Positions 14,442 to 24,178 of a DNA stretch of 52,653 bases are shown here, piece by piece. The stretch spans positions 1 to 52,653 of the forward strand of contig JAAYNX010000222.1 in assembly GCA_012520615.1 (NCBI GenBank). Reading direction: 5' to 3'. The position numbers and the translations under genes were made by a program. Source of the stretch: Clostridiaceae bacterium. Its GTDB lineage: Bacteria > Bacillota > Clostridia > DSM-8532. The notes under the pieces are model-generated. The model ran no database searches and was not told where the DNA came from. It saw only the letters and a program-made list of their open reading frames with translations. The stretch's first letter is position 1. The number at the start of each line of letters is the position of its first letter.

Positions 14442-15512
14442 TTAGTTCACCAAAGAAAGATGAACGTTTTTAAATTTACCAAAAACCATACGTCCGGCAG
14501 AGGTTTGAAGAACGCTAACCACAGTTACATCAACAAGCTGCCCTTTAAACTTATAGGCCTGCTCAACCACAACCATTGTTCCATCTTCCAAATAGCCCAC
14601 ACCCTGACCGCTCTCTTTACCTTCTTTAACTATACGAATGGTCATTTCTTCTCCAGATACGGCTACCGGCTTCATGGAATTGGCTAAATCATTAATATTA
14701 AGCACTTCAATATTTCTGATAGCCGCAACTTTTCCTAGATTATAGTCATTTGTTATAACTTTTGCTCCTATTTCCTTCGCCCGTGCTAAAAGCTGTTCAT
14801 CCACCTCTATTTGTGAGTCTCCCGTTGATTTATCAATGGTGATAGGAAACTTAGCATCACTTTTTAACATATTCAAAACATCAAGACCTCGGCGCCCTTT
14901 AGCCCTAACTATATCATCTGCCGAATCGGCCAAATGGCGAAGTTCCTCAAGAACAAATCCCGGAATTACAAGTTCACCTTCTAAGAAGCCTGTCCTGCTC
15001 AAATCCAGAATTCGTCCGTCAATAATGGCGCTGGTATCTAACAGCTTAACGCTGCTTGATAATCCTCTCTTTTTGCTCAAGGCTCCTTCAAATATGTTTT
15101 CGTTCTTTTTTATAACTGTAAAGTAAATGCCGCAAATACCAAATAAAATATTTATTATTATTGATAATGGCACTCCCACTAATGCGATTTTTACAAGAGG
15201 AATAGAAATAAGATTAGCAATTATAAGCCCTGCAATAAGCCCACCGGCTCCTATCATGAGCTCATACAGGGTAATTTTTTGCAACGAATCTTCAATTTTA
15301 TCAACAAAACCTGAGGCTAAAAGAATAATTCTGCCTCCGAGAAAAAACATCGCTACACCTAGAGTAATGGCGGCAACAACAACTAACCCAATTCCATAAA
15401 ACGTACTTAGGTATTGTTCCTTGCCGTTTTCAATCATTAACAGACGTACAAGTGATATCCCAGTCAGCGCGCCGGTAAGCCCAAATGCGGACTTTAAGAT
15501 CTTCTCTAGCAT
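14442..15512 (-). CDS. YacL-like membrane protein with PIN and TRAM domains
   Basis: A 356-residue protein of the YacL type. Four hydrophobic N-terminal helices (residues ~5-25, 35-65, 85-105, 110-135) anchor it in the membrane. A cytoplasmic PIN nuclease-like domain follows, with LLDTSAIIDGRILDL (~155-170), EELRHLADSADDIVRAKGRRGLD and KVITNDYNLGKVA carrying the acidic residues. The C-terminal TRAM domain (~295-350, GKESGQGVGYLEDGTMVVVEQA) binds RNA in other proteins. ATG at 15512 is chosen because GGGAG precedes it; the track start overlaps that site. Lies between carD and ispD. Family function is not settled; RNA processing at the membrane is the usual suggestion. Confidence 0.92.
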   Translation of the reverse strand: MLEKILKSAFGLTGALTGISLVRLLMIENGKEQYLSTFYGIGLVVVAAITLGVAMFFLGGRIILLASGFVDKIEDSLQKITLYELMIGAGGLIAGLIIANLISIPLVKIALVGVPLSIIINILFGICGIYFTVIKKNENIFEGALSKKRGLSSSVKLLDTSAIIDGRILDLSRTGFLEGELVIPGFVLEELRHLADSADDIVRAKGRRGLDVLNMLKSDAKFPITIDKSTGDSQIEVDEQLLARAKEIGAKVITNDYNLGKVAAIRNIEVLNINDLANSMKPVAVSGEEMTIRIVKEGKESGQGVGYLEDGTMVVVEQAYKFKGQLVDVTVVSVLQTSAGRMVFGKFKNVHLSLVN

Positions 15513-15537
15513 ATAAACTCCCATTGAATGAAATAAA

Positions 15538-16017
15538 TCAAGTCGATATTCGCGTATTAATTATATTTTCTACATCCATAGGGTTCATGTTTTTAGCCAA
15601 AACTAATTCACTAATCAAAATCTGTTTGGCACTGTTAAGCATTTTGCGTTCTCCTGTGGATAAACCTCTGTGTCTTTCTCTTATGACGAGGCTCTTAACC
15701 ACATCAGCAACTTCAAAAACATCGCCGCTTTTTATTTTAATCATATTTTCACGATATCTTTTATTCCAATTTGATGTTTGCTCATCACATCTGGTCTCCA
15801 AAGAATTAAAGACTTTATCGGCTTCATTCCTGTTAATTATATCTCTGATACCAATACAATCCACATTGTTGATAGGAATCATAACTTTCATGTCCCCGAC
15901 GGGCATTTTCATTACATAGTAACTTTTCAGTTCACCAAGAATTTCTCTTTCTTCAATTGATTCGATTATTCCTGCACCATGCATAGGATAAACAATTTTA
16001 TCCCCGATACTGAACAT
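15538..16017 (-). CDS. carD: CarD/CdnL-type RNA polymerase-binding regulator
   Basis: A 159-residue protein with an N-terminal RNA-polymerase-interacting Tudor-like domain (MFSIGDKIVYPMHGAGIIESI, YYVMKMPVGDMKVMIPI) and a C-terminal helical DNA-contacting domain (SLVIRERHRGLSTGERKML). This is the standard CarD/CdnL layout, related to the RID domain of Mfd. Proteins of this family stabilise the open promoter complex, often at rRNA promoters. Start at the tenth codon of the track ORF, where AAGGAG is 9 nt upstream. First gene of the carD-yacL-ispD operon. Confidence 0.94.
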   Translation of the reverse strand: MFSIGDKIVYPMHGAGIIESIEEREILGELKSYYVMKMPVGDMKVMIPINNVDCIGIRDIINRNEADKVFNSLETRCDEQTSNWNKRYRENMIKIKSGDVFEVADVVKSLVIRERHRGLSTGERKMLNSAKQILISELVLAKNMNPMDVENIINTRIST

Positions 16018-16378
16018 AATTTTTCGCTCCTTTTTCGTATACATAATCTCATTTGCTTAATTTTTGCTTAATTTTGTATCACATACGGGTTACTAATAAG
16101 CCAAATGTATGTATGGAGCCGTACTTACATGTCATTTTTTAAAGGAGATTATATATACTCGCTTAGCATCCAGTATACACCAACGAGAAGCAAAAGTCAA
16201 AGAAGCGCGGTTGAAAGCCTTTGTTTATAACGATTTTGCCCGTTACCCAAATCGAAGATTTCGAACGGGTCCCGTGTCGTTGAAACTCGAGGCGGATTTT
16301 ATACTTACATAGTCATTTATTCCCGCTTGGAAGTGTTTTTAACCTTTAAAAATCGTATTTGAAGCATATTATAATATT
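16018..16378. other. Gap upstream of carD with direct repeats and a hairpin
   Basis: A 361-nt gap. TACTTACAT-GTCATTT (16122-16137) recurs as TACTTACATAGTCATTT (16302-16318). Between them is a nested hairpin, CCCGTT...AACGGG with internal AAATC-GAA-GATTT (about 16237-16268). A 67-residue plus-strand ORF here shows no family features and is left out. The carD promoter should lie in this gap, but no clear sigma-A pair was found. Confidence 0.45.
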
Positions 16379-19300
16379 TTAGCGACCAATAAGAAAGGCC
16401 TTGAGCTTTTCAAACCCTGAAACTACATTATGATAATGTTTTGCAATATCTAGCTGACTGGCCTTTACTCTGGCCTCAATATCCTCAACATAGTCTTCCA
16501 TCAGCTCTATCAGCGGAATATAGAGTTTTTTGGTTTTGCTTATTTCTTTTAGCTCCTCAAAGGCATCTTGGCACGAAAACTCATAAGTGGAACACTTATT
16601 TTCCATAAGAGAAGCTACAATATCTGCAATTTCAATCATATTTGCTCCGCTGATTATATCCTTGCCCATAAGCATATGTTTATCTGAAAAAGTTGTCTCT
16701 CCAAGGGTGGCATTGAACATATCAAAAATATCCATGAGTTCAGCTTCCTCAAAGATTACGTTCACTTTTTTAATTGCTTCTCTTGCCAAGTTGTGCCGTT
16801 CTAGGGGAGAATGCTCTTTTTCAAAGATCTCTTTGTTATAGGTGAGCATACCAAGATTATATAGGAGGGCTGCGGCTCCTACTGTTTCCATCATACTCCA
16901 GTTCTGTTTTGACATTTGTCCAAGAAGGATAGCAACGGTTTCCATGTTTCTTGCATGGGCAAAACTATGCGGCATTCTAAAGCTTATGGCGTATATAAAT
17001 GTTCTCAGTAAGCTCACTATTTCAGCTTTACTGAGTTTAATGGTTCCAATATACGACAGCAGTTCTACCCTGTATTCGCCTGACGTAATTCTGCTTAGCA
17101 TATTTTCTTCACATAATTGCATTAATACATCTTTATATTCTGGCTTAAACCCGTTTTGTTCAAGTCTTTTGTCAACATTATCATAAACATCTTCTTCCTT
17201 GCTGTTCACAATAACATCGGCAATTGCCACCGCAGAAGACAATAAATATGCTTCATCAGGAATTGATATATTGTTGATAGTACCGTTGACACCAAATTTC
17301 TTATAGTGATACAAAATCATTCTGGCGTATTCGGGATAAGGAGAAAATTCCTTATAAAGCAAATAGGAAAAAATGCTGTGTTCCGATATCTCATCGCCTT
17401 TTACTGGGTTACAATCTTTATATCCGGGGTAAAGTACCCCCACTTCATGAAATATTGTAGTAATAATTAAGCTTACAAATTTCTCTCCTTCAAGGTTTAA
17501 ACGTTTGCCGAGCTTCATCATTAAATAAACCGTAACGGAGAGACTTCTCGCATAATCTAAATTTAAAAGGGCAAGAGATTTTTTCATGATAATATATAAT
17601 TGTCTCAAATCAATATTTTTATTGTGAATAATGCTCTTAATTATTTTCTTCGCTTTTGGATCAGGTTCGGTTAATATGGCACTTGGTCTTCCGGTAAAGT
17701 AACCTTGTACATAATCAACACCCATACGGCATAAGGTTGAGAGTTCCTCCTGATTTTCAACTCCTTCGGCTAATACACGAGTCCCCCGGTAGCGGGCATA
17801 ACTTATTATATCCTCCAGCATATGTTGTTTTCTGAGGTCTTCATTGATTCCTCTGACCATTTCTCTATCAATCTTTATAATGTCCGGTTCAAGTGCCAAG
17901 AGAGCCAAATGGTTGGAATAACCTGACCCAAAATCATCTAGAGCAAACTTAGCACCAGCTTTCCTTACAATAGACTTCCTGAGATTTATTTCATCGGGAT
18001 CCATGCGGGTTCTCTCAATAACCTCAAAGACCACTTTCATATGGCCAAAATATCTGTCCCTAATATCGTTATAGTCTTTTTCATCAAGGGTTGCATAGGG
18101 TGCGGTGTTAATAAAAAGATAATGATCCTTAAATTTTGCGTCGCGAGCCATGTAGGTATCAAGCGCATTATATACCATTCTTTTTTCCAAAATTATATAA
18201 TGTCCTGATGCCTCGGCATCATCAACCAATTCCAGAATGTTGCTGTAAATTGGATTCACAGGCCGAGACAAGGCCTCAAAGCCGTAAAGCTCCCCGGTCC
18301 TTAAAGATACAATGGGCTGAAATACAACACTTAACTGGTTTCTATCAATAATATCCTTAATAAAGGTACGTCTTAAAGATGCCATATGAGCTTCCTCAAA
18401 TCGCTCATAGTTAAATTCATTGGGGCTTTTTGCTATCCCGCGCAATGCTTCATGCTCCGCAAAAGCTGCATATTCAAGTAACTCGGCAGAAGTTTTACCG
18501 TGTATTTTGTAAGCAGCATACCCAATTGCCATAGGAAAAGTAACCGCTATGCCATCTACTTCTCCTATATATTTCTCAATTCTGCTAGCTATGGCGGCAG
18601 TTTCTTTCTCGAATTCCTTTAAGTCTTTTACATCTTTCATAATAATAAGAAAGTCAGATCCCCACCATCTTATCGGAATCATGTCATTGGTTAAAAACTT
18701 TTTAATAACTTCTGCACAAACACGGATGTAGCTATTTCCCGAAACCATTCCAAAGCGCTCTTGAAATTCCTGGTAGCCTTTAAGACCTATATAAACAAAA
18801 ACCACATGCTCATTTTCTGCGCATTGGGCTATTGCCTTGCCACCAACCTCAGACAATGCGTTGCGGTTATAAAATCCGGTGATGTTGTCATGTATAGTCC
18901 GTTCTTTTTCAAGATTTCTGCTTCTTACCTCTCTGGTGATATCAGTTATCGCTCCGGTTATCCTTGTTTTATTTTTATTGGGACGTCCCCAAAACTTGAG
19001 CCAATGAATCTTTTCTTCTTTTCCCACGACACTGCACTCAAAATTCATGTCGCAATCTTTATCAAGGCTCTTTTCCACATGCTTAATAAAGTCTATTAAA
19101 GTAATATCGAACCGGAAATTATTAAAAAGATTTTCTGCACTGATTTCTGTGGCTTCGGTTTCACCGGACAAGGCACTTATCATACCTGATATAAAAGTAA
19201 AATCTGAACTATTAACATCATATTCAAAAAAATCAAATATTAAGTCTGCATCTCTTAAAGTCCGCATTTGTCTATAAAATTCTGCTATGTTTTCTGATAG

Positions 19301-19711
19301 CCGCTCATTTTTTTCAATCTCAGATTTTAGTCTTTCATTCTTCTCATTTAAGCTCTCCAATGAATATTTTAGAACTGCAGATATAGTCATCATGTCCATC
19401 TTCTTTGTGTTTTTCTCACCTGTAGCTAAAATTTCTTTTTCTACATCGTTCAATGAATTACTAAACTCAAAGAAAGCCTGGTCATGTTTTCTAAAAATGA
19501 AATATTGAAAAACAAAATTAAGACCCACCAGTATAGTAAATAAACGCAATAACCAATATAAAGAATTTGGGTTGCTAATAAAAGAGCGTGTATTATCGCT
19601 AAGTAAGGGGAAAATAGATATCAACAGTAGCCCTGCAAAAGAAGCGAAATAAATAAACCAGCTTATATATCGGAAAATAATAGTCCGTTTTGTCTTATGT
19701 AAAAAATTCAT
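16379..19711 (-). CDS. c-di-GMP signalling protein: degenerate GGDEF, EAL, tandem HD-like domains
   Basis: A 1110-residue membrane-bound signalling protein. Order: two N-terminal membrane helices (~13-35, 47-70), a short coiled coil (~110-150), a PAS-like sensor (~155-270, ending in ITGAITDITREVRSRN), and a GGDEF domain (~275-440) whose signature reads WWGSDF, so cyclase activity is probably lost. The EAL domain (~455-700) looks complete: YGFEALSRP, LFINTAPYATL, ERTRM, DDFGSGYSN, IIKIDREMV and LAEGVENQEEL. It is therefore a likely c-di-GMP phosphodiesterase. The C-terminal ~400 residues hold two HD/HDOD-like helical regions, one with FHEVGVLYPG and YHYKKFG, the other with HSFAHARNMETVAILLG; metal-binding His-Asp pairs are incomplete. 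AGAGGG lies 10 nt before the ATG. Monocistronic. Confidence 0.9.
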   Translation of the reverse strand: MNFLHKTKRTIIFRYISWFIYFASFAGLLLISIFPLLSDNTRSFISNPNSLYWLLRLFTILVGLNFVFQYFIFRKHDQAFFEFSNSLNDVEKEILATGEKNTKKMDMMTISAVLKYSLESLNEKNERLKSEIEKNERLSENIAEFYRQMRTLRDADLIFDFFEYDVNSSDFTFISGMISALSGETEATEISAENLFNNFRFDITLIDFIKHVEKSLDKDCDMNFECSVVGKEEKIHWLKFWGRPNKNKTRITGAITDITREVRSRNLEKERTIHDNITGFYNRNALSEVGGKAIAQCAENEHVVFVYIGLKGYQEFQERFGMVSGNSYIRVCAEVIKKFLTNDMIPIRWWGSDFLIIMKDVKDLKEFEKETAAIASRIEKYIGEVDGIAVTFPMAIGYAAYKIHGKTSAELLEYAAFAEHEALRGIAKSPNEFNYERFEEAHMASLRRTFIKDIIDRNQLSVVFQPIVSLRTGELYGFEALSRPVNPIYSNILELVDDAEASGHYIILEKRMVYNALDTYMARDAKFKDHYLFINTAPYATLDEKDYNDIRDRYFGHMKVVFEVIERTRMDPDEINLRKSIVRKAGAKFALDDFGSGYSNHLALLALEPDIIKIDREMVRGINEDLRKQHMLEDIISYARYRGTRVLAEGVENQEELSTLCRMGVDYVQGYFTGRPSAILTEPDPKAKKIIKSIIHNKNIDLRQLYIIMKKSLALLNLDYARSLSVTVYLMMKLGKRLNLEGEKFVSLIITTIFHEVGVLYPGYKDCNPVKGDEISEHSIFSYLLYKEFSPYPEYARMILYHYKKFGVNGTINNISIPDEAYLLSSAVAIADVIVNSKEEDVYDNVDKRLEQNGFKPEYKDVLMQLCEENMLSRITSGEYRVELLSYIGTIKLSKAEIVSLLRTFIYAISFRMPHSFAHARNMETVAILLGQMSKQNWSMMETVGAAALLYNLGMLTYNKEIFEKEHSPLERHNLAREAIKKVNVIFEEAELMDIFDMFNATLGETTFSDKHMLMGKDIISGANMIEIADIVASLMENKCSTYEFSCQDAFEELKEISKTKKLYIPLIELMEDYVEDIEARVKASQLDIAKHYHNVVSGFEKLKAFLIGR

Positions 19712-19852
19712 CCGGTTATTCCCTCTTAAACTTGATTACTATACTGATAATTGTTTAATATTGTACTATAATACTTTATCGGCTTAAACACCGCAAAAGC
19801 ATTAGCTAAAATAACTCTTTTTATTAAATTTTTACGAAGGATGTGATGTTCG

Positions 19853-20269
19853 ATGAAATCTTTTAGAAAAGAGCTCACAGTAAACGTTCCAGCAAGACGG
19901 GCTTACCTTAATATTACTCGTGAAGTAGAAAAATGTCTTCAGGAAAGTGGTATCAAGGAGGGTCTTGTTTTGGTTAACGCCATGAATATTACGGCCAGTG
20001 TATTCATTAATGATGATGAGTCGGGTCTTCATGCCGATTTTGAAAGATGGTTGGAAAAGCTTGCTCCTGAAAAGCCCCATTCCCAGTATTCCCATAATGG
20101 CTATGAAGATAATGCAGATGCCCATTTAAAGCGGCAGCTGATGGGAAGAGAGGTTGTCGTTGCTGTAACTAATGGAAAGCTTGACTTTGGAACCTGGGAG
20201 CAAATATTTTACGGAGAATATGACGGAAAACGCAATAAACGAATACTGATAAAAATTATCGGCGAATAG
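19853..20269 (+). CDS. YjbQ / UPF0047 family protein (secondary thiamine-phosphate synthase type)
   Basis: A 138-residue cytoplasmic protein with the full UPF0047 pattern: an N-terminal beta region, [41 protein letters not shown] with the conserved His/Asn/Asp cluster, and [27 protein letters not shown]. coli YjbQ shows weak thiamine-phosphate synthase activity when overproduced; the physiological role is not settled. It stands upstream of the TraR/DksA-like gene, 75 nt apart and on the same strand, and is divergent from the c-di-GMP gene. Confidence 0.93.
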   Translation: MKSFRKELTVNVPARRAYLNITREVEKCLQESGIKEGLVLVNAMNITASVFINDDESGLHADFERWLEKLAPEKPHSQYSHNGYEDNADAHLKRQLMGREVVVAVTNGKLDFGTWEQIFYGEYDGKRNKRILIKIIGE

Positions 20270-20344
20270 CCTATAAAGGCAGTATTATTAATCTCAATCG
20301 GTGAAATATTAATGATATCAGACAGATTGAGAAAGGTATGCGTT

Positions 20345-20878
20345 ATGGATTTAAGAGAAAATAATCATTACAGGCATTTGTTGAATCAGCATAAAGAAAG
20401 CCGTGCTGATATACTGGACGATATGGAAAATCTAAGGCTGGGCGAAAACGATAATAATGAGTCCAGTGAGCTATCAAATTATGATAATCACCCTGCGGAG
20501 ATAGCCAGCGAATTATATGACATTCAACACCAAATGGCTTTAAAAAAGCTACAGGAACATGAAATTAAAGAAATAGACAAGGCCGCTAAAAAAATAGAAG
20601 AAGGAACATATGGTATCTGTGAAAGTTGCAATAAAGCAATCGATTCCAGAAGGCTGGAACTTTTACCTCAGGCAAAGCTGTGTATTGATTGTGCCAAAGA
20701 AGCCGACAATTTTATTGCTGACATAAAAGCCGATAAAAAGAAAAGACGGCCTTCTGAAGAGCAGGTTATTCACTCATCAAACCTAAACGATTCAGCAAGA
20801 GGAGAACAGTTTCTTGACCTTATGGAATATGGCTCGGCTGATTCTCATCAGGATAGAGGCGGGAAAATCGTACAGTAA
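20345..20878 (+). CDS. TraR/DksA-type zinc-finger protein (YteA-like)
   Basis: A 177-residue protein with an acidic coiled-coil N-terminal half (YRHLLNQHKESRADILDDMENL, then DNHPAEIASELYDIQHQMAL) and a four-cysteine zinc finger CESCNKAI...LCIDCA near residues 97-121, followed by a polar tail. This matches Firmicute YteA-like proteins (TIGR02890 type), which are related to DksA, the RNA-polymerase secondary-channel regulator. YteA is linked to sporulation in Bacillus; the role here is inferred. ATG at 20345 is chosen because AAAGG is about 7 nt upstream. A clear terminator follows. Confidence 0.9.
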   Translation: MDLRENNHYRHLLNQHKESRADILDDMENLRLGENDNNESSELSNYDNHPAEIASELYDIQHQMALKKLQEHEIKEIDKAAKKIEEGTYGICESCNKAIDSRRLELLPQAKLCIDCAKEADNFIADIKADKKKRRPSEEQVIHSSNLNDSARGEQFLDLMEYGSADSHQDRGGKIVQ

Positions 20879-20893
20879 GTAACTATTAATATC

Positions 20894-20928
20894 AAAAGGG
20901 GCTTCTTTGAATGAACTGCCCCTTTTAT
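20894..20928 (+). terminator. Terminator of the yjbQ-YteA unit
   Basis: AAAAGGGGC pairs perfectly with GCCCCTTTT around a 15-nt loop, ending TTTTATTATG, 15 nt after the stop. Confidence 0.85.
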
Positions 20929-21108
20929 TATGCGACAAAGCACCGGTGTTTTATATGCACCAAGTGTAATAACTGGTATAATGGGTATATACAAAGGTGG
21001 AAACTATGTTTACTTTGGAATATTGTTAGAATATAATAATAGTCACATAAAAGACCGATTAAATACTCTATATTTACAATAACAGCAAGGAAAAGGTGTG
21101 GATTTTTG

Positions 21109-22794
21109 ATGGAAGAAATGGAAAAAAAGCAGAAGAACTTTATAGAGGAAATAGTTGAAGATGATTTACGCTCTGGTCGCGTTAAAGAGGTTCATACCCG
21201 TTTCCCGCCTGAGCCCAACGGTTATCTTCATATAGGCCATACCAAAGCCATGTGCATCGATTTTGGAATCGCTGAAAAGTATGGAGGAAAGTGTAATTTA
21301 CGCTTCGATGATACAAACCCTAGCAAAGAAGACGTAGAATATGTGGATGCTATTATTGAAGATATAAAATGGATGGGCTTTGATTTTGAGGATCGCCTAT
21401 ATTACGGGTCCGATTATAGTGAAAAAATTTATAACTACGCAATAGACCTAATTAAAAGAGGTTTGGCTTATGTTGATGATTTGAATGTGGACCAAATCCG
21501 TGAGTATCGCGGAACCTTAACTGAGCCTGGAAAAAACAGTCCTTGGCGTGATAGATCCATCGAAGAAACCCTTGATTTATTCCAAAGAATGAGAAACGGT
21601 GAATTCGAAAGCGGAGAGAAGGTTTTAAGGGCCAAAATAGATATGGCTTCGCCTAATATAAACATGAGAGACCCTGTTATTTACCGGATAAAGAAAGAGC
21701 ATCATCATCGTACCGGTGATGAATGGTGCATATATCCTATGTACGATTTTGCTCATCCTTTGCAGGATTCTATCGAGGGTATCACACACTCCTTATGCTC
21801 CATTGAATACGCAGACCACAGGCCTTTATACGATTGGTTCTTGGAAAAGCTTGAAATTAAAAATCCGCCTCATCAATACGAGTTTTCAAGACTAAATATT
21901 AACTATACTGTAATGAGCAAAAGAAAGCTCAGAGAATTGGTGGAAAAGAACTATGTCTCAGGTTGGGATGATCCCAGAATGCCGACACTCTGTGCTTTAA
22001 GACGTCGTGGATATACCCCTGCTTCAATAAGAAATTTTATTGAGCTGGTGGGAGTATCCAGAACCAACAGTATTGTTGATTGGGGACTTTTAGAGCACTG
22101 TGTACGGGAGGACCTTAACAAAAATGCCGACCGGGTAATGGGTGTATTAAATCCCTTAAAGGTTGTAATAGAAAATTATCCCGAGGATAAAACCGAAGAA
22201 TTTGATGTAGAAAATAATCCCGAAAAGCCTGAAAGAGGAACAAGAAAAGTGCCTTTTTCCCGAGAAATATATATTGAGCAGGATGATTTTATGGTGAATC
22301 CTCCTTCAAAATATTTTAGATTAAAGCCAGATGGCGAAGTGCGCCTCAAAAATGCTTATTTTATAAAATGCACCGGCTATGAAACTGACGAAAACGGAAA
22401 TGTGACATTGGTTAAGGCCACATATGACCCTGAGTCCAGAGGCGGTGAATCTCCTGACGGACGCAAGGTTAGAGGAACAATACATTGGGTTTCGGCAGAA
22501 CATGCTGTTGATGTTGAAGTTCGCCTCTATGATATGTTATTTAAAGTTGAAAATCCAGACGACATTCCCGAGGGCGGGGATTATAAGGATAACCTGAATC
22601 CCGATTCCTTAATAGTATTGAATCACAGCAAGGTTGAGCCAGTGCTAAAGGATGCAAAACCGGGAGATCGTTTCCAGTTTTTAAGAATGGGTTATTTTTG
22701 TGTGGACAATAAGGATTCCAAACCCGATTCACTTGTTTTCAACAAAACTGTGGGACTAAAGGACACTTGGGCTAAAATAGCGAAGAAAGGCTGA
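21109..22794 (+). CDS. glnS: Glutamine--tRNA ligase
   Basis: Class I aminoacyl-tRNA synthetase charging tRNA-Gln directly; cytoplasmic. It has 561 residues (E. coli 554). HIGH motif: [16 protein letters not shown] (~30-45). GlnRS-specific elements include [11 protein letters not shown] and the [15 protein letters not shown] segment. The KMSKS loop reads VMSKRKL. The C-terminal beta-barrel anticodon-binding region follows from about residue 340 ([36 protein letters not shown]). ATG at 21109 follows an AAAAGGTG site; the track's TTG one codon earlier is less likely. Many Clostridia use GatCAB instead, so this gene indicates a direct tRNA-Gln route in this host. A promoter -10 TATAAT lies near 20977, without a good -35. 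Confidence 0.97.
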   Translation: MEEMEKKQKNFIEEIVEDDLRSGRVKEVHTRFPPEPNGYLHIGHTKAMCIDFGIAEKYGGKCNLRFDDTNPSKEDVEYVDAIIEDIKWMGFDFEDRLYYGSDYSEKIYNYAIDLIKRGLAYVDDLNVDQIREYRGTLTEPGKNSPWRDRSIEETLDLFQRMRNGEFESGEKVLRAKIDMASPNINMRDPVIYRIKKEHHHRTGDEWCIYPMYDFAHPLQDSIEGITHSLCSIEYADHRPLYDWFLEKLEIKNPPHQYEFSRLNINYTVMSKRKLRELVEKNYVSGWDDPRMPTLCALRRRGYTPASIRNFIELVGVSRTNSIVDWGLLEHCVREDLNKNADRVMGVLNPLKVVIENYPEDKTEEFDVENNPEKPERGTRKVPFSREIYIEQDDFMVNPPSKYFRLKPDGEVRLKNAYFIKCTGYETDENGNVTLVKATYDPESRGGESPDGRKVRGTIHWVSAEHAVDVEVRLYDMLFKVENPDDIPEGGDYKDNLNPDSLIVLNHSKVEPVLKDAKPGDRFQFLRMGYFCVDNKDSKPDSLVFNKTVGLKDTWAKIAKKG

Positions 22795-22804
22795 ATGTCG
22801 CTTT

Positions 22805-22909
22805 ACTGTTTACAAGGAGCACAAGCGACTTAAGGAAACAGTAGAAGCTCCCACGCAAGGCTTGCCCATTAGGTCGAGCAAAAGCGGAGTCTTATTGGCA
22901 CCCAAGCTA
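22805..22909 (+). repeat. Dispersed ~105-nt repeat, copy A
   Basis: Starts ACTGTTTACAAGGAGC, continues with AAACAGTAG and CGCAAGGCTTGCC, and ends CAAGCTA. The same ordered blocks are found at 24179-24281 on the opposite strand. CTGTTT/AAACAG and GCAAG/CTTGC can pair, so the element is partly palindromic. The two copies face each other across divIC-yabQ-yabP. Confidence 0.65.
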
Positions 22910-22928
22910 TTTAAATTCAATAATAAAC

Positions 22929-22953
22929 AATGGCGGCTAATAATGCCGCCATT
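22929..22953. terminator. Bidirectional terminator between glnS and divIC
   Basis: AATGGCGGC-TAATAAT-GCCGCCATT is a perfect 9-bp stem located between two convergent genes. Short T/A-rich flanks on both sides would allow use in either direction. Confidence 0.75.
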
Positions 22954-22983
22954 TACTTTACTTCATTTTGCTTTTCCATACTT

Positions 22984-23268
22984 TTATTTATTAGTGTCTA
23001 CAAAAACTCTCTCCCCGTCTTTAACCATGCCAAGCTTTTCTCTGGCTATTTTTTCAATACTTTCATCACTGGAAATTTCATCTTTTTCTTCTAAGAGGCG
23101 CCGTTTTTCTTCCTCTTCTTTGGCAATCTTCTGTTCAAGCTGTTTTATTTCCAGATTAAGTATGTATAAATCATTAGATTGGGCAGTAAAAGTAAAGGCC
23201 GCATAAATCAGCACACATGCAATAAGCGGTATAAGCCACCAGCCTTTCTTTGTCTTTCGTACCGACAC
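22984..23268 (-). CDS. divIC: Septum formation initiator, FtsB/DivIC family
   Basis: A 94-residue bitopic cell-division protein: basic cytoplasmic N-terminus (MSVRKTKKGWW), one membrane helix (~11-28), an extracellular coiled coil (~33-62, IKQLEQKIAKEEEEKRRLLEEK), then the conserved SDESIEKIAREKLGMVKDGERV. It starts at GTG with AAGGATGG about 8 nt upstream. It is the last gene of the yabP-yabQ-divIC cluster, the same order as in Bacillus and most Clostridia, and acts with DivIB/FtsL at the septum. Confidence 0.94.
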   Translation of the reverse strand: MSVRKTKKGWWLIPLIACVLIYAAFTFTAQSNDLYILNLEIKQLEQKIAKEEEEKRRLLEEKDEISSDESIEKIAREKLGMVKDGERVFVDTNK

Positions 23269-23361
23269 TTACATCCATCCTTTTTCTTAAATAAAACACA
23301 TAGTGTTTATATTATACCACGGTTACAATTATTGTAACAGGGTATTTGGACCTACAAAGAC

Positions 23362-23838
23362 CTATTTTTTAACAAAAGTGTTTCTCAGACGGTTAAAATC
23401 AACTCTTGCTTTATAGCTCTCCAATGCCGCTCGATTTCTGATTTTTGAAGATACACTTTTTATATGACCGGTCAGAATTTTAATAATTGGTTTTAATAGG
23501 TCTGTCAGCTTAATAAAAGGCCACAATATAATTTTAATCATAGTGGTTAATAACCATAGAACCGGTTTGCTTAGAACACTAAGGTATAAAGCTCCTCCAA
23601 TAAAGGTTCCCGCATAATAATATGCCCTGGTTTCACCATTACTGATTACATAGGACGACAAGAAGAATATAATCGCTGCAATAAGCCAGAACAGTATATC
23701 CTCAAAATGAACCATCGCGGTTTTTGTTTTTACAATACGCCGCTTTAGTCTGAACATATCATAAAGAAAAGCTATAATAACTCCTGCCGCTCCGGCTCCG
23801 CCAAATACCATTAACTCATATGCTACACTGTTTTGCAT
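23362..23838 (-). CDS. yabQ: Spore cortex biosynthesis protein YabQ
   Basis: A 158-residue membrane protein with four hydrophobic segments (~12-27, 47-66, 72-90, 92-108) and a basic C-terminal tail. The N-terminus ELMVFGGAGAAGVIIAFLYDMFRLKRR is typical for YabQ. In Bacillus it sits in the outer forespore membrane and is required for cortex formation, under sigma-E. It starts 14 nt after the yabP stop, so both are one transcript, with divIC downstream. Confidence 0.93.
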   Translation of the reverse strand: MQNSVAYELMVFGGAGAAGVIIAFLYDMFRLKRRIVKTKTAMVHFEDILFWLIAAIIFFLSSYVISNGETRAYYYAGTFIGGALYLSVLSKPVLWLLTTMIKIILWPFIKLTDLLKPIIKILTGHIKSVSSKIRNRAALESYKARVDFNRLRNTFVKK

Positions 23839-23852
23839 CTATTGCCGCCTCT

Positions 23853-24143
23853 CTATCTGAAAAGCCCCGAGAAGAAGCCTCCTTTTCTTTGATTTCCACC
23901 GTTATCCATATACTCACAAGCACCGATATCGCCTTCCACATCAAGCTCCGAGGTTTCAACATTAAGCTTGTTAATATGCATCCCCATACCCCGAACTATT
24001 AGAATACCTAATTCGGTATCTAGTACAATGCAATCTTCATTAAAGCTTTCGACATGTCTTACCCCTGATATCATAAGACGTCGCCTGTCTTTTAGCATAA
24101 TATTCTGTGACCGCTGCTCAAAATTCTTTCGTTCTTCAGGCAT
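23853..24143 (-). CDS. yabP: Sporulation protein YabP
   Basis: A 96-residue YabP/YqfC-type protein. Family core: NIMLKDRRRLMISGVRHVESFNEDCIVLDTELGILIVRG (read in parts, ~14-52) followed by LNVETSELDVEGDI, then a glycine-rich C-terminus. In Bacillus yabP and yabQ are cotranscribed in the mother cell. AGGAGG precedes the ATG. Its usual upstream neighbour yabO lies 2.8 kb away, beyond an inserted gene pair. Confidence 0.94.
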   Translation of the reverse strand: MPEERKNFEQRSQNIMLKDRRRLMISGVRHVESFNEDCIVLDTELGILIVRGMGMHINKLNVETSELDVEGDIGACEYMDNGGNQRKGGFFSGLFR

Positions 24144-24178
24144 AACAGCACCTCCTTTTAGTCAAATATATACCGCAG

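Noticed and set aside
16109-16312. 67-aa plus-strand ORF upstream of carD
   Set aside because: No Shine-Dalgarno at sensible spacing, no family features, and it overlaps a hairpin and direct-repeat region.
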